A stretch of 64,000 nucleotides of DNA from JAAXHF01 sp965242605 (GCA_965242605.1 CBDESS010000001.1:248001-312000); one strand, 5' to 3'. Counted from the stretch's first letter, positions 6,598 to 15,875 are shown. Program-made: numbers and translations. The notes: generated from the sequence alone by a model not told the origin.

Positions 6598-9129
6598 ATG
6601 CTCCCGCGCAGCTGGATGGAAGCCTACATCCGTTTTCTCCTCAGATTTCGCTGGTATGTGCTTGTCGGCCTGACGATGGCCACCCTGTTTCTGGGCTTTC
6701 ATGTGACCAAGATGCAGGTCCAGCCCAACTTCTTTGACTTTTATCCGCCGACCCACGAATACATCCAGTTGTACCAGGAGTACCGACGGATGTTTGGTAC
6801 GGCCAACATTCTGAGCGTTGTCATTGAGGCCAATGAGGGCGATATTTTCAACGTCCACTCGATTAACCAGATCGATAAGGCAACCCGCTATGTGCTGGAG
6901 ACCGCAGGGGTCAATCCGTACCAGATTCTGTCGCTGACCCATCCCAAGATGCGCAATATCCAGATCAGCGGAGCGGCCATTACCGCCTATCCGATCATGT
7001 ATCCGGCCCCGCCGAAAACGTCCGACGAGGTCAAACCGATCAGAAAGGCGGTGTATACCAACGAGGGGGTGCATCGCTTCTATGTTGCCGAGGACAACAC
7101 CTCGGCACTCATCACGGCCGGCTTCTGGGAAGAGGGCATTGACTTTGAGAACCTGTTCAGCCGTATGCAGACCCTCAAGGCGGAGCTGGAGGCTGACGGC
7201 AAGCATCAGGTGTACGTCACCGGCTTCCCCATGCTGTACGCCTGGGTGTTCAGCTACAAGAACGCCATCCTGTTTGTGATTGGACTGACCACACTCGTCA
7301 TTCTGGGCATGTTGTGGTTCTACTTCCGCACCTTTACCGGGGTATGGGTGCCATTGTTTTCGGGCCTGCTGAGCTCGGTCTGGGCCTTGGGTTTTGCCGG
7401 CTATTTTGGCTTTAACCTTGACCCGCTCGTCCTGGTCGTGCTGGTCCTGATTACCGCCCGGGCGCTGTCCCACTCGGTCCAGTCGATGGAACGCTATCAC
7501 GAGGAATACCACCGCCTCCAGAACAAACGCCTCCAGAACAAACAGGAAGCCTCAGCGAACAAACAGGAAGCCATTCTGTCGTCATATCTGAGCCTGTTCA
7601 GCCCGGCCCTGGTGTCGATCGCCTCGGACGGGCTGGCCATTCTGACCCTGGCAGTGGCCCATATTCCGCTGATTCAGAAGCTGGCCTATGTGTCGAGTTT
7701 TTGGATCTTTACCATCGCCATCAGCGTCGTTACCCTGCACCCGATTATCCTGTACTTTATTCCCCCGCCGCCCAACGATCCCAAAGCCGGCCGCCGATTT
7801 TCGGACACGCTGTACAACACGATCAACCGCTTCATGGTCACAATCAGCTATGGCGGCTATCGCTGGGCGGTGATCGGGTCCTTCTCAGTCGCCCTGCTCG
7901 GCGGCATGTTCTACGCCCAGTATCTCAAGATTGGCGATGTGTCGATCGGCAAAGCCCTGCTGTACGACACCCACGAGTACAACGTGTCCTACGACAAGGT
8001 GAATGACCAGTTTGTGGGCGCGTCACGCCTGATTGTGATTGCCGAAGGCCAGCGCGAGGGCGCGATTAAGGACCCCGAGGCGCTGCTGACCCTGGAAAAA
8101 TTCCAGCGCTATATGCAGGAGCAGGAGATGGTCGGCGGCAGCATCAGTATCACCACCTGGGCGCGGCGGCTCTACCAGCTCTTTCAGCTCGGCATCCCCA
8201 AATGGGCGATTATCCCCGATAACCCGCGTGACGTGGGCAATATCTTCTACCAGTTCCTGAACACGGTCGGCTCAGACGATCTCGACCGCTTTATCGACAA
8301 GACCTCAACCAACGCCACGGTCACAATTTATTACAAGGACTACAACCACGCCACCGTCACCGGCTCGATCGCCATGGCCGAGGAGTTCATCTACAACAAT
8401 CCGGTCGAAGACCTCAATTTCCGGCTGGCCGGCGGCCTGCTCGGGGTGCTGGCGGCCATCAACGACGAGGTCGAGTGGTCGTACAAGTGGAATCTGATCC
8501 TGGTCATGGTCACAGTCTTTACCCTGAGTATGCTGACCTACGCCTCGGTGGTCGGCGCGCTGATTGTGATGATCCCCTCAATTGTGGCCCAGCCGTTGTC
8601 CGAGGGTCTGATGTACGGCATGGGCATTGACGCCAATATCAACTCGCTGCCGGTTGCCGCGGTTGGCATCGGCATCGGGATTGACTACGGCTATTATGTG
8701 CTCTCACGGATTGTCGAGGAGTACCAAAGGTTTGGCGACCACGACCGAGCCATTGAAGAGGCCCTGATGACCACCGGGCGGGCGATCATGTTTACCGGCA
8801 CAACGCTGACCGTCAGCGTCATTTTCTGGATATTTTTCCCCATGAAGTTTCAGTCGGAAATGGCCGTGCTGCTGACCCTGCTGTTGTTCTTCCATGTGGT
8901 CGGGGCGCTGGCCTTTATTCCCGGGACGGTTTCCCTGCTCAAGCCGCGCTTCCCCCTGCCCAACAAGGTTATGCTGGTCATTCTGGCCTGCATTGCCGTT
9001 CCGTCAGCAGCCCTGGTCTACACCAACCATGCCGACCTGCTGAGCCTGGGCATTTTGGCCCTGGTCGTGGCCGTGGGTGAGCATATGTGGTCAACGCGCC
9101 ACAATATCGGCATGGAGTTGCGCGCGTAG
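6598..9129 (+). CDS. RND superfamily (MMPL-type) transporter
   Basis: An 843-residue inner-membrane transporter with two repeated halves, each one helix, a large periplasmic domain and a bundle of about five helices. AAGGAGG lies upstream of the ATG. The second bundle has GIGIGIDYGYYVLSRI (residues about 690-705, Asp 696), the expected proton-relay element, and the first has ARALSHSVQSMERYHEEY. This subgroup (COG1033-like) is usually linked to export of hydrophobic compounds such as lipids or hopanoids. Between a YCF48 propeller and a DUF1302 outer-membrane protein it probably forms part of an envelope-spanning export or uptake route; the substrate is unknown. An in-frame microduplication sits in a cytoplasmic loop at residues about 306-325. 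Confidence 0.92.
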   Translation: MLPRSWMEAYIRFLLRFRWYVLVGLTMATLFLGFHVTKMQVQPNFFDFYPPTHEYIQLYQEYRRMFGTANILSVVIEANEGDIFNVHSINQIDKATRYVLETAGVNPYQILSLTHPKMRNIQISGAAITAYPIMYPAPPKTSDEVKPIRKAVYTNEGVHRFYVAEDNTSALITAGFWEEGIDFENLFSRMQTLKAELEADGKHQVYVTGFPMLYAWVFSYKNAILFVIGLTTLVILGMLWFYFRTFTGVWVPLFSGLLSSVWALGFAGYFGFNLDPLVLVVLVLITARALSHSVQSMERYHEEYHRLQNKRLQNKQEASANKQEAILSSYLSLFSPALVSIASDGLAILTLAVAHIPLIQKLAYVSSFWIFTIAISVVTLHPIILYFIPPPPNDPKAGRRFSDTLYNTINRFMVTISYGGYRWAVIGSFSVALLGGMFYAQYLKIGDVSIGKALLYDTHEYNVSYDKVNDQFVGASRLIVIAEGQREGAIKDPEALLTLEKFQRYMQEQEMVGGSISITTWARRLYQLFQLGIPKWAIIPDNPRDVGNIFYQFLNTVGSDDLDRFIDKTSTNATVTIYYKDYNHATVTGSIAMAEEFIYNNPVEDLNFRLAGGLLGVLAAINDEVEWSYKWNLILVMVTVFTLSMLTYASVVGALIVMIPSIVAQPLSEGLMYGMGIDANINSLPVAAVGIGIGIDYGYYVLSRIVEEYQRFGDHDRAIEEALMTTGRAIMFTGTTLTVSVIFWIFFPMKFQSEMAVLLTLLLFFHVVGALAFIPGTVSLLKPRFPLPNKVMLVILACIAVPSAALVYTNHADLLSLGILALVVAVGEHMWSTRHNIGMELRA
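7513..7572 (+). repeat. In-frame microduplications inside the RND gene
   Basis: CGCCTCCAGAACAAA occurs twice in perfect tandem (7513-7527 and 7528-7542). A 16-nt unit, GAACAAACAGGAAGCC, occurs at 7536-7551 and 7557-7572, period 21. The protein reads RLQNKRLQNKQEASANKQEA in a cytoplasmic loop. Both periods are multiples of three, so the frame is kept. Origin by replication slippage is inference. Confidence 0.9.
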
Positions 9130-9236
9130 CAGAAACTTGACAAGGCAATTGCCGGGGGTGTATGAAGCGGCGACAATGGAGGCGAGCGCTGGCTTGCGCA
9201 GGAAGCCAGACAGACCACACACAAGGAGGGTTTCTT

Positions 9237-11465
9237 ATGAGGTACAGGTCGGGATTCAGGCGGCTGTTGGCCGCGGGGGTTGTCCTACTTGTATCCGCGC
9301 CAAGCGCGTGGGGCTATTACTTTGACGAGCGTCGGGAGATGAGCCTGTCTGGCCAAGCCTATACCCGAGCGACTATTCAGACTGGTAAAGGCGACGAGAT
9401 TGGGACAGCTAAGGGACTGTGGAAGCGGGGCAATGTGGTCCAGCACCGCAACTACCTGACCCTGGAGTGGCGTCACAATCTGAACCGCCTGTCGCGTGAG
9501 TTCCCGACTATCGGGACCGTGTTCCAGTATGTGAACCTCGACGCCCTCGATTACTACCTCAATGTACGCGAGGAGTTTGAAGGCATCTGGGAGTATGGTG
9601 GCGCTTCGGCGCGCCGGCAGCTCGACGGCGGCGGCGGGGCCGAGTTCTGGGACAAGTACTACGGCCGGCGGATGGATGCCACTGGAAATTATTACATCAA
9701 CAAATACCCTGGTGAATTAGCCCGCTTTAAGGAGTTTGGCTATGTCAGCAGCCAGAACTTCCTGGAAAAGCGAGTCCAGCAGCTCCGCCTGTTTGAGTGG
9801 TATTTCAACGTCACCAAGGGGCCGCTGTTCATGCGGGTTGGCCGCCAGAACCTGTCCTGGGGTGAAGCCGACTCCTTCCGCCTGCTTGACCAGATCAACC
9901 CGCTCGACAACGGCTTTGGCGGTTTCACCACCGCCCTGGACGAACGACGGATCCCGCTGTTCATGCTCCGGGCGCAGTGGAACTTCGGCCGGGTCGGGCC
10001 GATTCAGGACCTGACCCTCGAAGGCTTTGTCTCCCCTGACCGTCGGACGGCCGCGGTTCCGGCTCTGCACCAGGGCAGCATGTGGAATGTGCCGACCAAC
10101 ACCTCACCGGTCAGCGTCTATCGCATGCCGTGCGGCGGGCCGGTCTACGGCAAAGCGCTCAAAAAAGCCGGGGACCTCGGGTTTAGCACCAACGGTGCCC
10201 AATATGCCTGCTCAACCCGTGCCCAAGGGCCGTCAAGCAGCATCGGCGACAGCCGCGGCGGAGCGCGGATTATCGGCACGATCCGCGACTTTACTTTCTC
10301 TCTGGCCCACTACTACACCTGGTCCGACAGCGTGATGAGCGACTCAACGATCGGCTCGCCAACGCCGACCCACCTGGCCTGGGACACGACGCCGGATGCG
10401 TTCACCGCTATCACCGGGCTGGAGGCTACCCCAGAGAACAACCCCTGGGGACCGAACGATCCGTGTCATCGAGGCAGCCCGGGCGGCGTCTTTGCCGGAG
10501 TCCCCTGCGCCGTTGAGCGCACCCTGCCCGTACCGATCCACGCCAAGCGGGTCCAGATCACCGGCGGCAGCCTGTCATTCCCGCTGAACGCCCTGACCAG
10601 CCTGTTTGTCGATAGCAGCAGCCCCCTGTTCTACCTGTACACCACCATCCGGGCTGAGTTCGCCTACACCCGCAACAACCTGATGCGTGAGCAGTACGCC
10701 GGCGGCAGCGAATCGCTGGAGAACATGAAACGGTTCATGACCCGACCCCTGCACTACGCCGGCGTCACAAAGCATCCGCTCTACGACGGGCGCTATCTGG
10801 CAGACGGTCTGTCGGCCAGCGAGGGCAACTGCGACGATCACATGGGCGTGACCGTGGGCGGCATGACGGGGGTGCGCGGTTGCCGGCGGGGTCATTTCTC
10901 GAGCCGTGACCAGTGGGCCTTCGTGCTCGGCGTAGACCACATCCAGTGGATTCGGTTCCTGAACAAGAGCAACAGTTTTGTGTTCTCTGGTCAGTACTTC
11001 CACCGCCACACCAACAACGTCAAGCGCTACAAAAAAGGCCGGCCGGTGGGACGGGATAACGATACCCACTCCATCGGCGTGACGCGGCGGTCAGCCGCGC
11101 CAACCGGCGGGGAAGAATCGGGCCGTGTTGGTGGCACTGGCAACCGAACCACCGCCTGTCTGAACGCGGACGGCAGCAATACGCCCCCGTGTGATTTCAA
11201 GCGACTGCTCCAGATGCAGTCTACCTCACAGGTGTTCACCCTGGCGATCAGCACCAGCTATAACGCGGGGAACGTCCGGCCCCGGTTTGTCGTTTTCTAC
11301 GACATGGCGGGTGCCTACCTGCTCCAGCCCGGTCTTGACTGGTGGTTCTGGGACCCGTTCCGGCTCAGCATCCGTTACAACTTCATTGACGGGAAATACA
11401 CCGGAATCGGCTTCTTCAAATTCAAGGACAGCGTCTGGTTTGAGCTCCAGTACCTGCTGTACTGA
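9237..11465 (+). CDS. DUF1302 family outer-membrane protein
   Basis: A 742-residue exported protein of the DUF1302 family. ATG 9237 is chosen because ACAAGGAGG sits just upstream and a signal peptide begins at once (RRLLAAGVVLLVSAPSAWG), with cleavage near WG/YY. An upstream in-frame start at 9162 would bury the signal peptide. The mature part is rich in aromatic, alternating strand-like segments. It carries family features such as an EWRHNLNRLSREFP region, LFEWYFNVTKGPLFMRVGRQ and NLSWGEADSFRLLDQINPLD. It ends with strand-like WFELQYLLY, ending in aromatic residues as in barrels assembled by BAM. It is the third gene of the YCF48-RND set. I infer an outer-membrane channel or lipid-contacting component; the often-associated DUF1329 lipoprotein is not here. 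Confidence 0.88.
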   Translation: MRYRSGFRRLLAAGVVLLVSAPSAWGYYFDERREMSLSGQAYTRATIQTGKGDEIGTAKGLWKRGNVVQHRNYLTLEWRHNLNRLSREFPTIGTVFQYVNLDALDYYLNVREEFEGIWEYGGASARRQLDGGGGAEFWDKYYGRRMDATGNYYINKYPGELARFKEFGYVSSQNFLEKRVQQLRLFEWYFNVTKGPLFMRVGRQNLSWGEADSFRLLDQINPLDNGFGGFTTALDERRIPLFMLRAQWNFGRVGPIQDLTLEGFVSPDRRTAAVPALHQGSMWNVPTNTSPVSVYRMPCGGPVYGKALKKAGDLGFSTNGAQYACSTRAQGPSSSIGDSRGGARIIGTIRDFTFSLAHYYTWSDSVMSDSTIGSPTPTHLAWDTTPDAFTAITGLEATPENNPWGPNDPCHRGSPGGVFAGVPCAVERTLPVPIHAKRVQITGGSLSFPLNALTSLFVDSSSPLFYLYTTIRAEFAYTRNNLMREQYAGGSESLENMKRFMTRPLHYAGVTKHPLYDGRYLADGLSASEGNCDDHMGVTVGGMTGVRGCRRGHFSSRDQWAFVLGVDHIQWIRFLNKSNSFVFSGQYFHRHTNNVKRYKKGRPVGRDNDTHSIGVTRRSAAPTGGEESGRVGGTGNRTTACLNADGSNTPPCDFKRLLQMQSTSQVFTLAISTSYNAGNVRPRFVVFYDMAGAYLLQPGLDWWFWDPFRLSIRYNFIDGKYTGIGFFKFKDSVWFELQYLLY

Positions 11466-11663
11466 ACCGAGCCACTCGCTGGCTTACCCGCCCGTAGGCA
11501 TCTGCCCACGGGAGCTTCTCACACCGGCGGCGGATGCGTCGCCCGTACTGCTTTTGGCACCCAACGATCTCAGGCGTGCTCCAGGGACCCCAAAGTACGC
11601 CTGACAGCCTTCCGCTCAACCGACCGCCAGGAATAAGTCAGGCATTCCAGAGGTTATGCCACT

Positions 11664-12662
11664 GTGAGTATGATCAGCGTTGACAACGTGACCAAACGTT
11701 TCGGTCCCATCCTGGCCGTTGCCAATGTCTCCTTTCAGGTCTCTCGTGGCGAAGTGGTCGGTTTCCTCGGTCCGAATGGAGCCGGCAAAAGCACGACCAT
11801 GCGCATTCTGGCCGGCTTTTTTCCGCCGACCTCGGGGCGGGCCAGCGTCGGCAATCACGATGTCGTCAGCCACGCCCACCAAGTCAAAGAACTCGTCGGC
11901 TATTTCCCCGAACGGGTGTCGGTGTATCCCGACCTGCCGGTTCAAAACTTTCTCACCTTTGTGGCTGAGGCAAAAGATGTCCCCCGGTCTGCACGCAAGA
12001 CAGCGGTCGGCCAAGTCATGGAAGCCTGCGGCTTACAAGAAGTCAGGACCCGCATCATCGGCCACCTGTCCAAGGGCTATCGCCAACGGGTCGGCATCGC
12101 CCAAGCCCTGATGCACAGACCCCAGGTCCTGATCCTTGACGAGCCGACTATTGGCCTTGACCCGGCCCAAGTGGTGGAGATTCGCAAATTGATCCGTGCC
12201 CTCGGCTCAGAGCGGACCGTTATCCTGTCAACCCATATCCTGTCTGAGGTCAGCTCGGTGTGCGACCGGGTCATTATTATCAACCGAGGCCGTATTCTTG
12301 CCTCAGAATCGCTGGAAACCCTGCGCACCCAACTGCACCGAAACCGCCAGGTCCGGGTTGCAGTGACCGGTACCCACGCCCGCCTTCCAGAAGCCTTGAG
12401 CCGTCTCCCCGGCGTGGTGCAGGTGCGTCCAGACCAGGCTGGCGAACCCGCCTACCCTGCCGGGAACGGCTCGGCGTGCTGGATCGTTGAATACGGGGGC
12501 GAGGATGTCCGAACCGATATCAGTCGGGCGGTCCTTGAACGGGGCTGCGGTTTACTCGAACTTCGCTCTCTGGAGCCAACACTGGAGGATATGTATTTGC
12601 AGTTGATCCGACAGGCCCAGGAAGAACAGCAGGAGGGGCATGGGGGCGAGGTGGAACGATGA
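11664..12662 (+). CDS. ABC transporter ATP-binding protein (Gld-type)
   Basis: A 332-residue ATPase subunit. Walker A is GPNGAGKST (residues 36-44), the signature region LSKGYRQRVGIAQAL is near 140, and Walker B is VLILDEPTIGLDP. A C-terminal extension of about 100 residues follows, as in ABC-2 export ATPases of the GldA/NodI kind. The GTG at 11664 is used; ATG 11670 is also possible, and neither has a strong ribosome-binding site. It overlaps the permease gene by 4 nt (ATGA) and leads a four-gene operon with a GldG-like protein and a DUF4340 protein. Such sets drive gliding in Bacteroidetes, but in other phyla they are generic envelope exporters, so no motility role is claimed. Confidence 0.93.
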   Translation: MSMISVDNVTKRFGPILAVANVSFQVSRGEVVGFLGPNGAGKSTTMRILAGFFPPTSGRASVGNHDVVSHAHQVKELVGYFPERVSVYPDLPVQNFLTFVAEAKDVPRSARKTAVGQVMEACGLQEVRTRIIGHLSKGYRQRVGIAQALMHRPQVLILDEPTIGLDPAQVVEIRKLIRALGSERTVILSTHILSEVSSVCDRVIIINRGRILASESLETLRTQLHRNRQVRVAVTGTHARLPEALSRLPGVVQVRPDQAGEPAYPAGNGSACWIVEYGGEDVRTDISRAVLERGCGLLELRSLEPTLEDMYLQLIRQAQEEQQEGHGGEVER

Positions 12663-13390
12663 AATTCTGGTGCGTCTTCAAAAAAGAGATCCAGATCTAC
12701 TACGGTTCGTTCATCGCCTACGCCTTGTCCATGGCCTTTCTGGTCCTGGCCGGGTATTTTTTTTACACCGACATGATCTTCTACGACCTGTTCGGCGACT
12801 TCATGGATATCACCACCTCGCTGTGGTTCTACTATTTTCAGGACCTGCGCTTTTTCAGCCTGCTCATCCTGCCCCTGCTGACCATGCGCCTGTTTGCCGA
12901 GGAGAAAAAGCTGGGCACGATCGAGCTGCTGTGGACCTACCCGCTCAAGGACTCCCACATCATCCTGGGCAAGTTCCTGGCCAGCTTTTTTGTGTTTTTC
13001 CTGATGCTGGCCGCCACCCTGCTCTACCCGCTGCTGCTGTCAACGATCCATACCTTTGCCTGGGGACCACCCCTGTCGGGCTATTGCGGCATTCTGCTGT
13101 TAGGCGCGTCCTTTATTGCCTGCGGCACATTTATCTCGTCGCTGACCGAAAATCAGCTCGTCAGCGCCATGTCAACCTATGCGGTGCTGGTCTCGTGGTG
13201 GTTTTTGACCTGGAATGAAGAGGCGGTCGGGGATGAGTTGCTGGGGATTTCCCTGTTTGATCGCTTTGAGCCGTTTGCCAAGGGCGTGATTAATACCAAA
13301 GATGTCTTCTTTTTTGTGATCATCACCCTGGTGTTTTTATACCTGACCCTCCGATCCATGGAGTCGAGGAAATGGCGCGGGACACGCTAG
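12659..13390 (+). CDS. ABC-2 type permease (Gld-type)
   Basis: A 243-residue membrane protein with about six hydrophobic segments (near residues 20-40, 60-80, 100-125, 140-165, 170-190 and 215-235). It has family features RLFAEEKKLGTIELLWTYPL and DSHIILGKFLASFFVFF, typical of the membrane subunit paired with GldA-like ATPases. Start and stop overlap its neighbours (4 nt with the ATPase, 19 nt with the GldG-like gene), a sign of tight translational coupling. It forms the channel of the exporter; the substrate is unknown. Confidence 0.9.
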   Translation: MKFWCVFKKEIQIYYGSFIAYALSMAFLVLAGYFFYTDMIFYDLFGDFMDITTSLWFYYFQDLRFFSLLILPLLTMRLFAEEKKLGTIELLWTYPLKDSHIILGKFLASFFVFFLMLAATLLYPLLLSTIHTFAWGPPLSGYCGILLLGASFIACGTFISSLTENQLVSAMSTYAVLVSWWFLTWNEEAVGDELLGISLFDRFEPFAKGVINTKDVFFFVIITLVFLYLTLRSMESRKWRGTR

Positions 13391-14784
13391 ACGACCTCGC
13401 TGCACCGGACCCCGGGCCTGGTCTGTGGCCGGGCACAGAGACCGTTCGGCGCAGCTGCCTGTTGGGGCTTGAGATCGGCTTCGTGCTGGTGATCGTCTTT
13501 TCGCTGGGCAGCCTGCTCGGCCGCTGGAACGCCCGCTTTGATCTTACCCCCAACCAGAAGTACAGCCTGGCCCCCATCACCGTTCAAACCCTGGACGGCA
13601 TCACCTCCCCGGTCCAGGCCACCATCTTTTACCGACGCGGCGACCGCGAAAAGCACGACGAGCTGCTCAGCCTGATGCACCAGGCAAACGCGCTGTTCCA
13701 GTACCGTCTATACGACCTGGACCGCGCACCCGGCCTGGCCCAACGCTATGGCGTCACGGCCTACGGGACGGTTATCCTGGAGTCAGCCGACAACCGGGTC
13801 ACCCTGCCGATGGTAGACGAAGAGCGCATGCTGAACGCGCTGCTGCGCGTCTCCCAGAGCCAGAAAACCGTCTATTTCCTAGTCGGTCACGGCGAGAATA
13901 ATCCGGGCGACAGCCGGGAACGCAACGGCTATGGCGTAGTCCGCCAAGTTCTGGAAACCGAAAACTACCAAGTCCGTCCCCTGGCCCTGCTCCAGACCAG
14001 GCAGGTGCCGCCCGACGCCGACCTCATCATTGTCAGCGGCCCCAAGGAAGACTTGGCCGCGGCCGAGTTAGCGGCCCTCACGGCCTATCTCGAAGCCGGC
14101 GGCAGCGCCTTTTTGATGCTTGACCCCTTTACCGTGCCCCGTCTGTCCGCCTACCTGGCCCGGTTCGGGCTGCGCCTAGCCGAAGATGTCGTGGTTGATC
14201 AAGAGCGCGGCGTGGCCGGTGGAGAGCCGCTGATGCCGATTATCTCGGATTTTGCCGAAGACATTTTTCCCCGCTGGCTGAGCGGCTCGCCAATCCTGCC
14301 CTACACCCGTCCGGTCCGCGTTCAGGACGGCTTGGCCACCCCATTTGCCTTCTCCAGCGAGGCCAGTTGGGCCCTGAAGAACAGAGCCCGGGCCGAACAA
14401 GAGGGACTGTATTTCAAAGAGGGCGAGGACGAGCGCGGCCCCATACCGGTCGCCGCAGTCGCCGCGGTCGGCACTGAGCGGTCGGGCAAGTTGGTCGTGC
14501 TGGGCGACTCGGACTTTGTGAATAATTTTTATGCGCGTATTCCAGGCAACGTGGACTTCTTCATGAATACGGTCGGCTGGATGTCAGGACGCCAACAGCT
14601 GATCAGCATGGGCCGCAACCCGGGCGGCCTCCCCGACCAAAAACGGGTCTCAACCCCCCGCCAGAGCTTATACCTCTCCGAATTGCAGAAGAGTCGCTTC
14701 TTCTGGTTGATGGTCGTCCTTGAACCTGCCCTGGTCCTGGCCATCGGCCTGTGTATTGCCGTTCGACGGAGAAGACACGGATGA
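13372..14784 (+). CDS. GldG-like ABC-associated auxiliary protein
   Basis: A 470-residue protein with a cytoplasmic N-terminus, a helix near residues 30-50 (IGFVLVIVFSLGSLLG), then RFDLTPNQKYSLAPITVQTL. That last stretch is the hallmark opening of the GldG/ABC_transp_aux family, followed by a long extracytoplasmic domain (FLVGHGENNPGD, LIIVSGPKEDL, LVVLGDSDFVNN). A C-terminal helix (VVLEPALVLAIGLCIAV) is followed by a basic tail. ATG 13372 has GAGGAA upstream and lies inside the permease 3' end; the stop overlaps the next start (ATGA). It is thought to be a periplasmic partner of the ABC exporter. Confidence 0.88.
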   Translation: MARDTLDDLAAPDPGPGLWPGTETVRRSCLLGLEIGFVLVIVFSLGSLLGRWNARFDLTPNQKYSLAPITVQTLDGITSPVQATIFYRRGDREKHDELLSLMHQANALFQYRLYDLDRAPGLAQRYGVTAYGTVILESADNRVTLPMVDEERMLNALLRVSQSQKTVYFLVGHGENNPGDSRERNGYGVVRQVLETENYQVRPLALLQTRQVPPDADLIIVSGPKEDLAAAELAALTAYLEAGGSAFLMLDPFTVPRLSAYLARFGLRLAEDVVVDQERGVAGGEPLMPIISDFAEDIFPRWLSGSPILPYTRPVRVQDGLATPFAFSSEASWALKNRARAEQEGLYFKEGEDERGPIPVAAVAAVGTERSGKLVVLGDSDFVNNFYARIPGNVDFFMNTVGWMSGRQQLISMGRNPGGLPDQKRVSTPRQSLYLSELQKSRFFWLMVVLEPALVLAIGLCIAVRRRRHG

Positions 14785-15326
14785 GCCTGTCAGCAGAAAG
14801 TCGGCGGGTTATTGGGCTGGGACTCGTCGCCCTGGTCCTGGGCAGCTATACCTATCTCAGTGCTCCCGAAAGCCGGCCCCTCAGCAGACCCCAAGCCACA
14901 GCCGACCGCGAACGCCCGGCCCTGGACTTTGCAGCCGAAGAAGTTACCCAGATTGAGCTGGTGTACAACCAGCAGGGTCTGGTCTGCCGGCGCGGCAAAG
15001 ACGGCTGGCAAGTGGCCGCAACCGGGATGCCAGTCCGTACCGAAGCGGTCCAGGACTTTCTCGGCAACCTCGGCAAGTTGCTCCACCTCGGCGAGGTCGA
15101 AAGGATACAGGACGAGCTGGGCGAATACGGCCTCAAGCCGCCCCGGGCCTCAATTACCCTGTTGAGCGGCCAGGAAACGCGCCGCCTGCGCATCGGCACC
15201 CGCAATCCGGTCCAGAGCAGCCTGTACGCCCAGCTCAACGACTCGCCCCAGGTTGTGCTCGTCGGTGCCGTTGTCCTGTGGGATATACGCAAGCTGTTGA
15301 CCGCCGCCAACCAGGCCCCGGGATAG
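14781..15326 (+). CDS. DUF4340-like membrane-anchored protein
   Basis: A 181-residue protein with an N-terminal anchor (RRVIGLGLVALVLGSYTYL) and an extracytoplasmic domain. That domain contains FAAEEVTQIELVYNQQGLV, RRGKDGWQVAATG, LGKLLHLGEVERI, LGEYGLKPPRASITLLSGQE and RLRIGTRNPVQSSLYAQL, the sequence pattern of DUF4340. Such proteins regularly follow GldG-like genes. ATG 14781 overlaps the GldG stop. It is shorter than many family members, possibly a single copy of a domain often duplicated. Last gene of the ABC operon. Confidence 0.8.
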   Translation: MSLSAESRRVIGLGLVALVLGSYTYLSAPESRPLSRPQATADRERPALDFAAEEVTQIELVYNQQGLVCRRGKDGWQVAATGMPVRTEAVQDFLGNLGKLLHLGEVERIQDELGEYGLKPPRASITLLSGQETRRLRIGTRNPVQSSLYAQLNDSPQVVLVGAVVLWDIRKLLTAANQAPG

Positions 15327-15474
15327 CGCCCAAAGCGCGCCCTCCCCGACCGGCGTCTTGTACCCCAAACTCTTCCCAAACTCTTCCATTGTCTCGCCAA
15401 TCAGAATTTGCTACAGTAGCCGGCGGTCACGAGCTTGACCATATGTATTCGCTGAGTGAGTTGGTTCGAGAGCA

Positions 15475-15514
15475 AAGGCCCGGGAACCCGCTCATGGGTT
15501 CCCGGGCCTTTTTT
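15475..15514 (+). terminator. Perfect 15-bp hairpin with T-run directly upstream of RRM gene
   Basis: Stem AAGGCCCGGGAACCC (15475-15489) pairs perfectly with GGGTTCCCGGGCCTT (15496-15510) around a 6-nt loop GCTCAT, followed by TTTT. It has the form of an intrinsic terminator. It lies about 150 nt after the ABC operon and only 19 nt before the GTG of the RNA-binding gene. It either ends the ABC operon or acts as an attenuator in the leader of the RRM gene. Confidence 0.8.
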
Positions 15515-15533
15515 ACCACGATGGAGGAACAAC

Positions 15534-15821
15534 GTGGCAAACAAACTTTTTGTTGGAAACCTGCCCTTTAACGCGACCAACCAGGATCTCGAAGAACTCT
15601 TCGCTCAGTCGGGCACCGTGACATCGGTTAACATCATCATGGACAAGTTTACCGGTCGTTCGCGCGGTTTTGGCTTTGTCGAAATGGGTACAGACGAAGA
15701 GGCACGGGCGGCCATCGAGCGCTTCCACGAGTACGAACTGAACGGACGCCCGCTGACGGTCAACGAGGCCAAGCCCAGGGAACCGCGCAGTTCGCGCGGC
15801 GAGGGTCGCGAGCGCTGGTAG
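15534..15821 (+). CDS. Single-RRM RNA-binding protein
   Basis: A 95-residue RNA-recognition-motif protein. RNP2 is KLFVGNLPF (residues 4-12) and RNP1 is RSRGFGFVEM (near 43-52), with the aromatic residues used to stack RNA bases. The short basic tail ends RGEGRERW. Start GTG 15534 is chosen: GGAGGAAC lies just upstream and the product begins MANKLFVGNLPF as in related bacterial and cyanobacterial Rbp proteins. Those often respond to cold and act as RNA chaperones. A perfect hairpin lies in what would be its leader. A second, double-RRM gene follows after 54 nt. Confidence 0.93.
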   Translation: MANKLFVGNLPFNATNQDLEELFAQSGTVTSVNIIMDKFTGRSRGFGFVEMGTDEEARAAIERFHEYELNGRPLTVNEAKPREPRSSRGEGRERW

Positions 15822-15875
15822 CCAGCCGCTCACGGCCGATCGGCATAATCCTATGCGCGAAGCAGGGAGGTCGTC

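Noticed and set aside
11664..15326. Gld-type ABC operon as evidence of gliding motility
   Set aside because: No other gliding genes are present, and such ABC sets occur widely in non-gliding bacteria.
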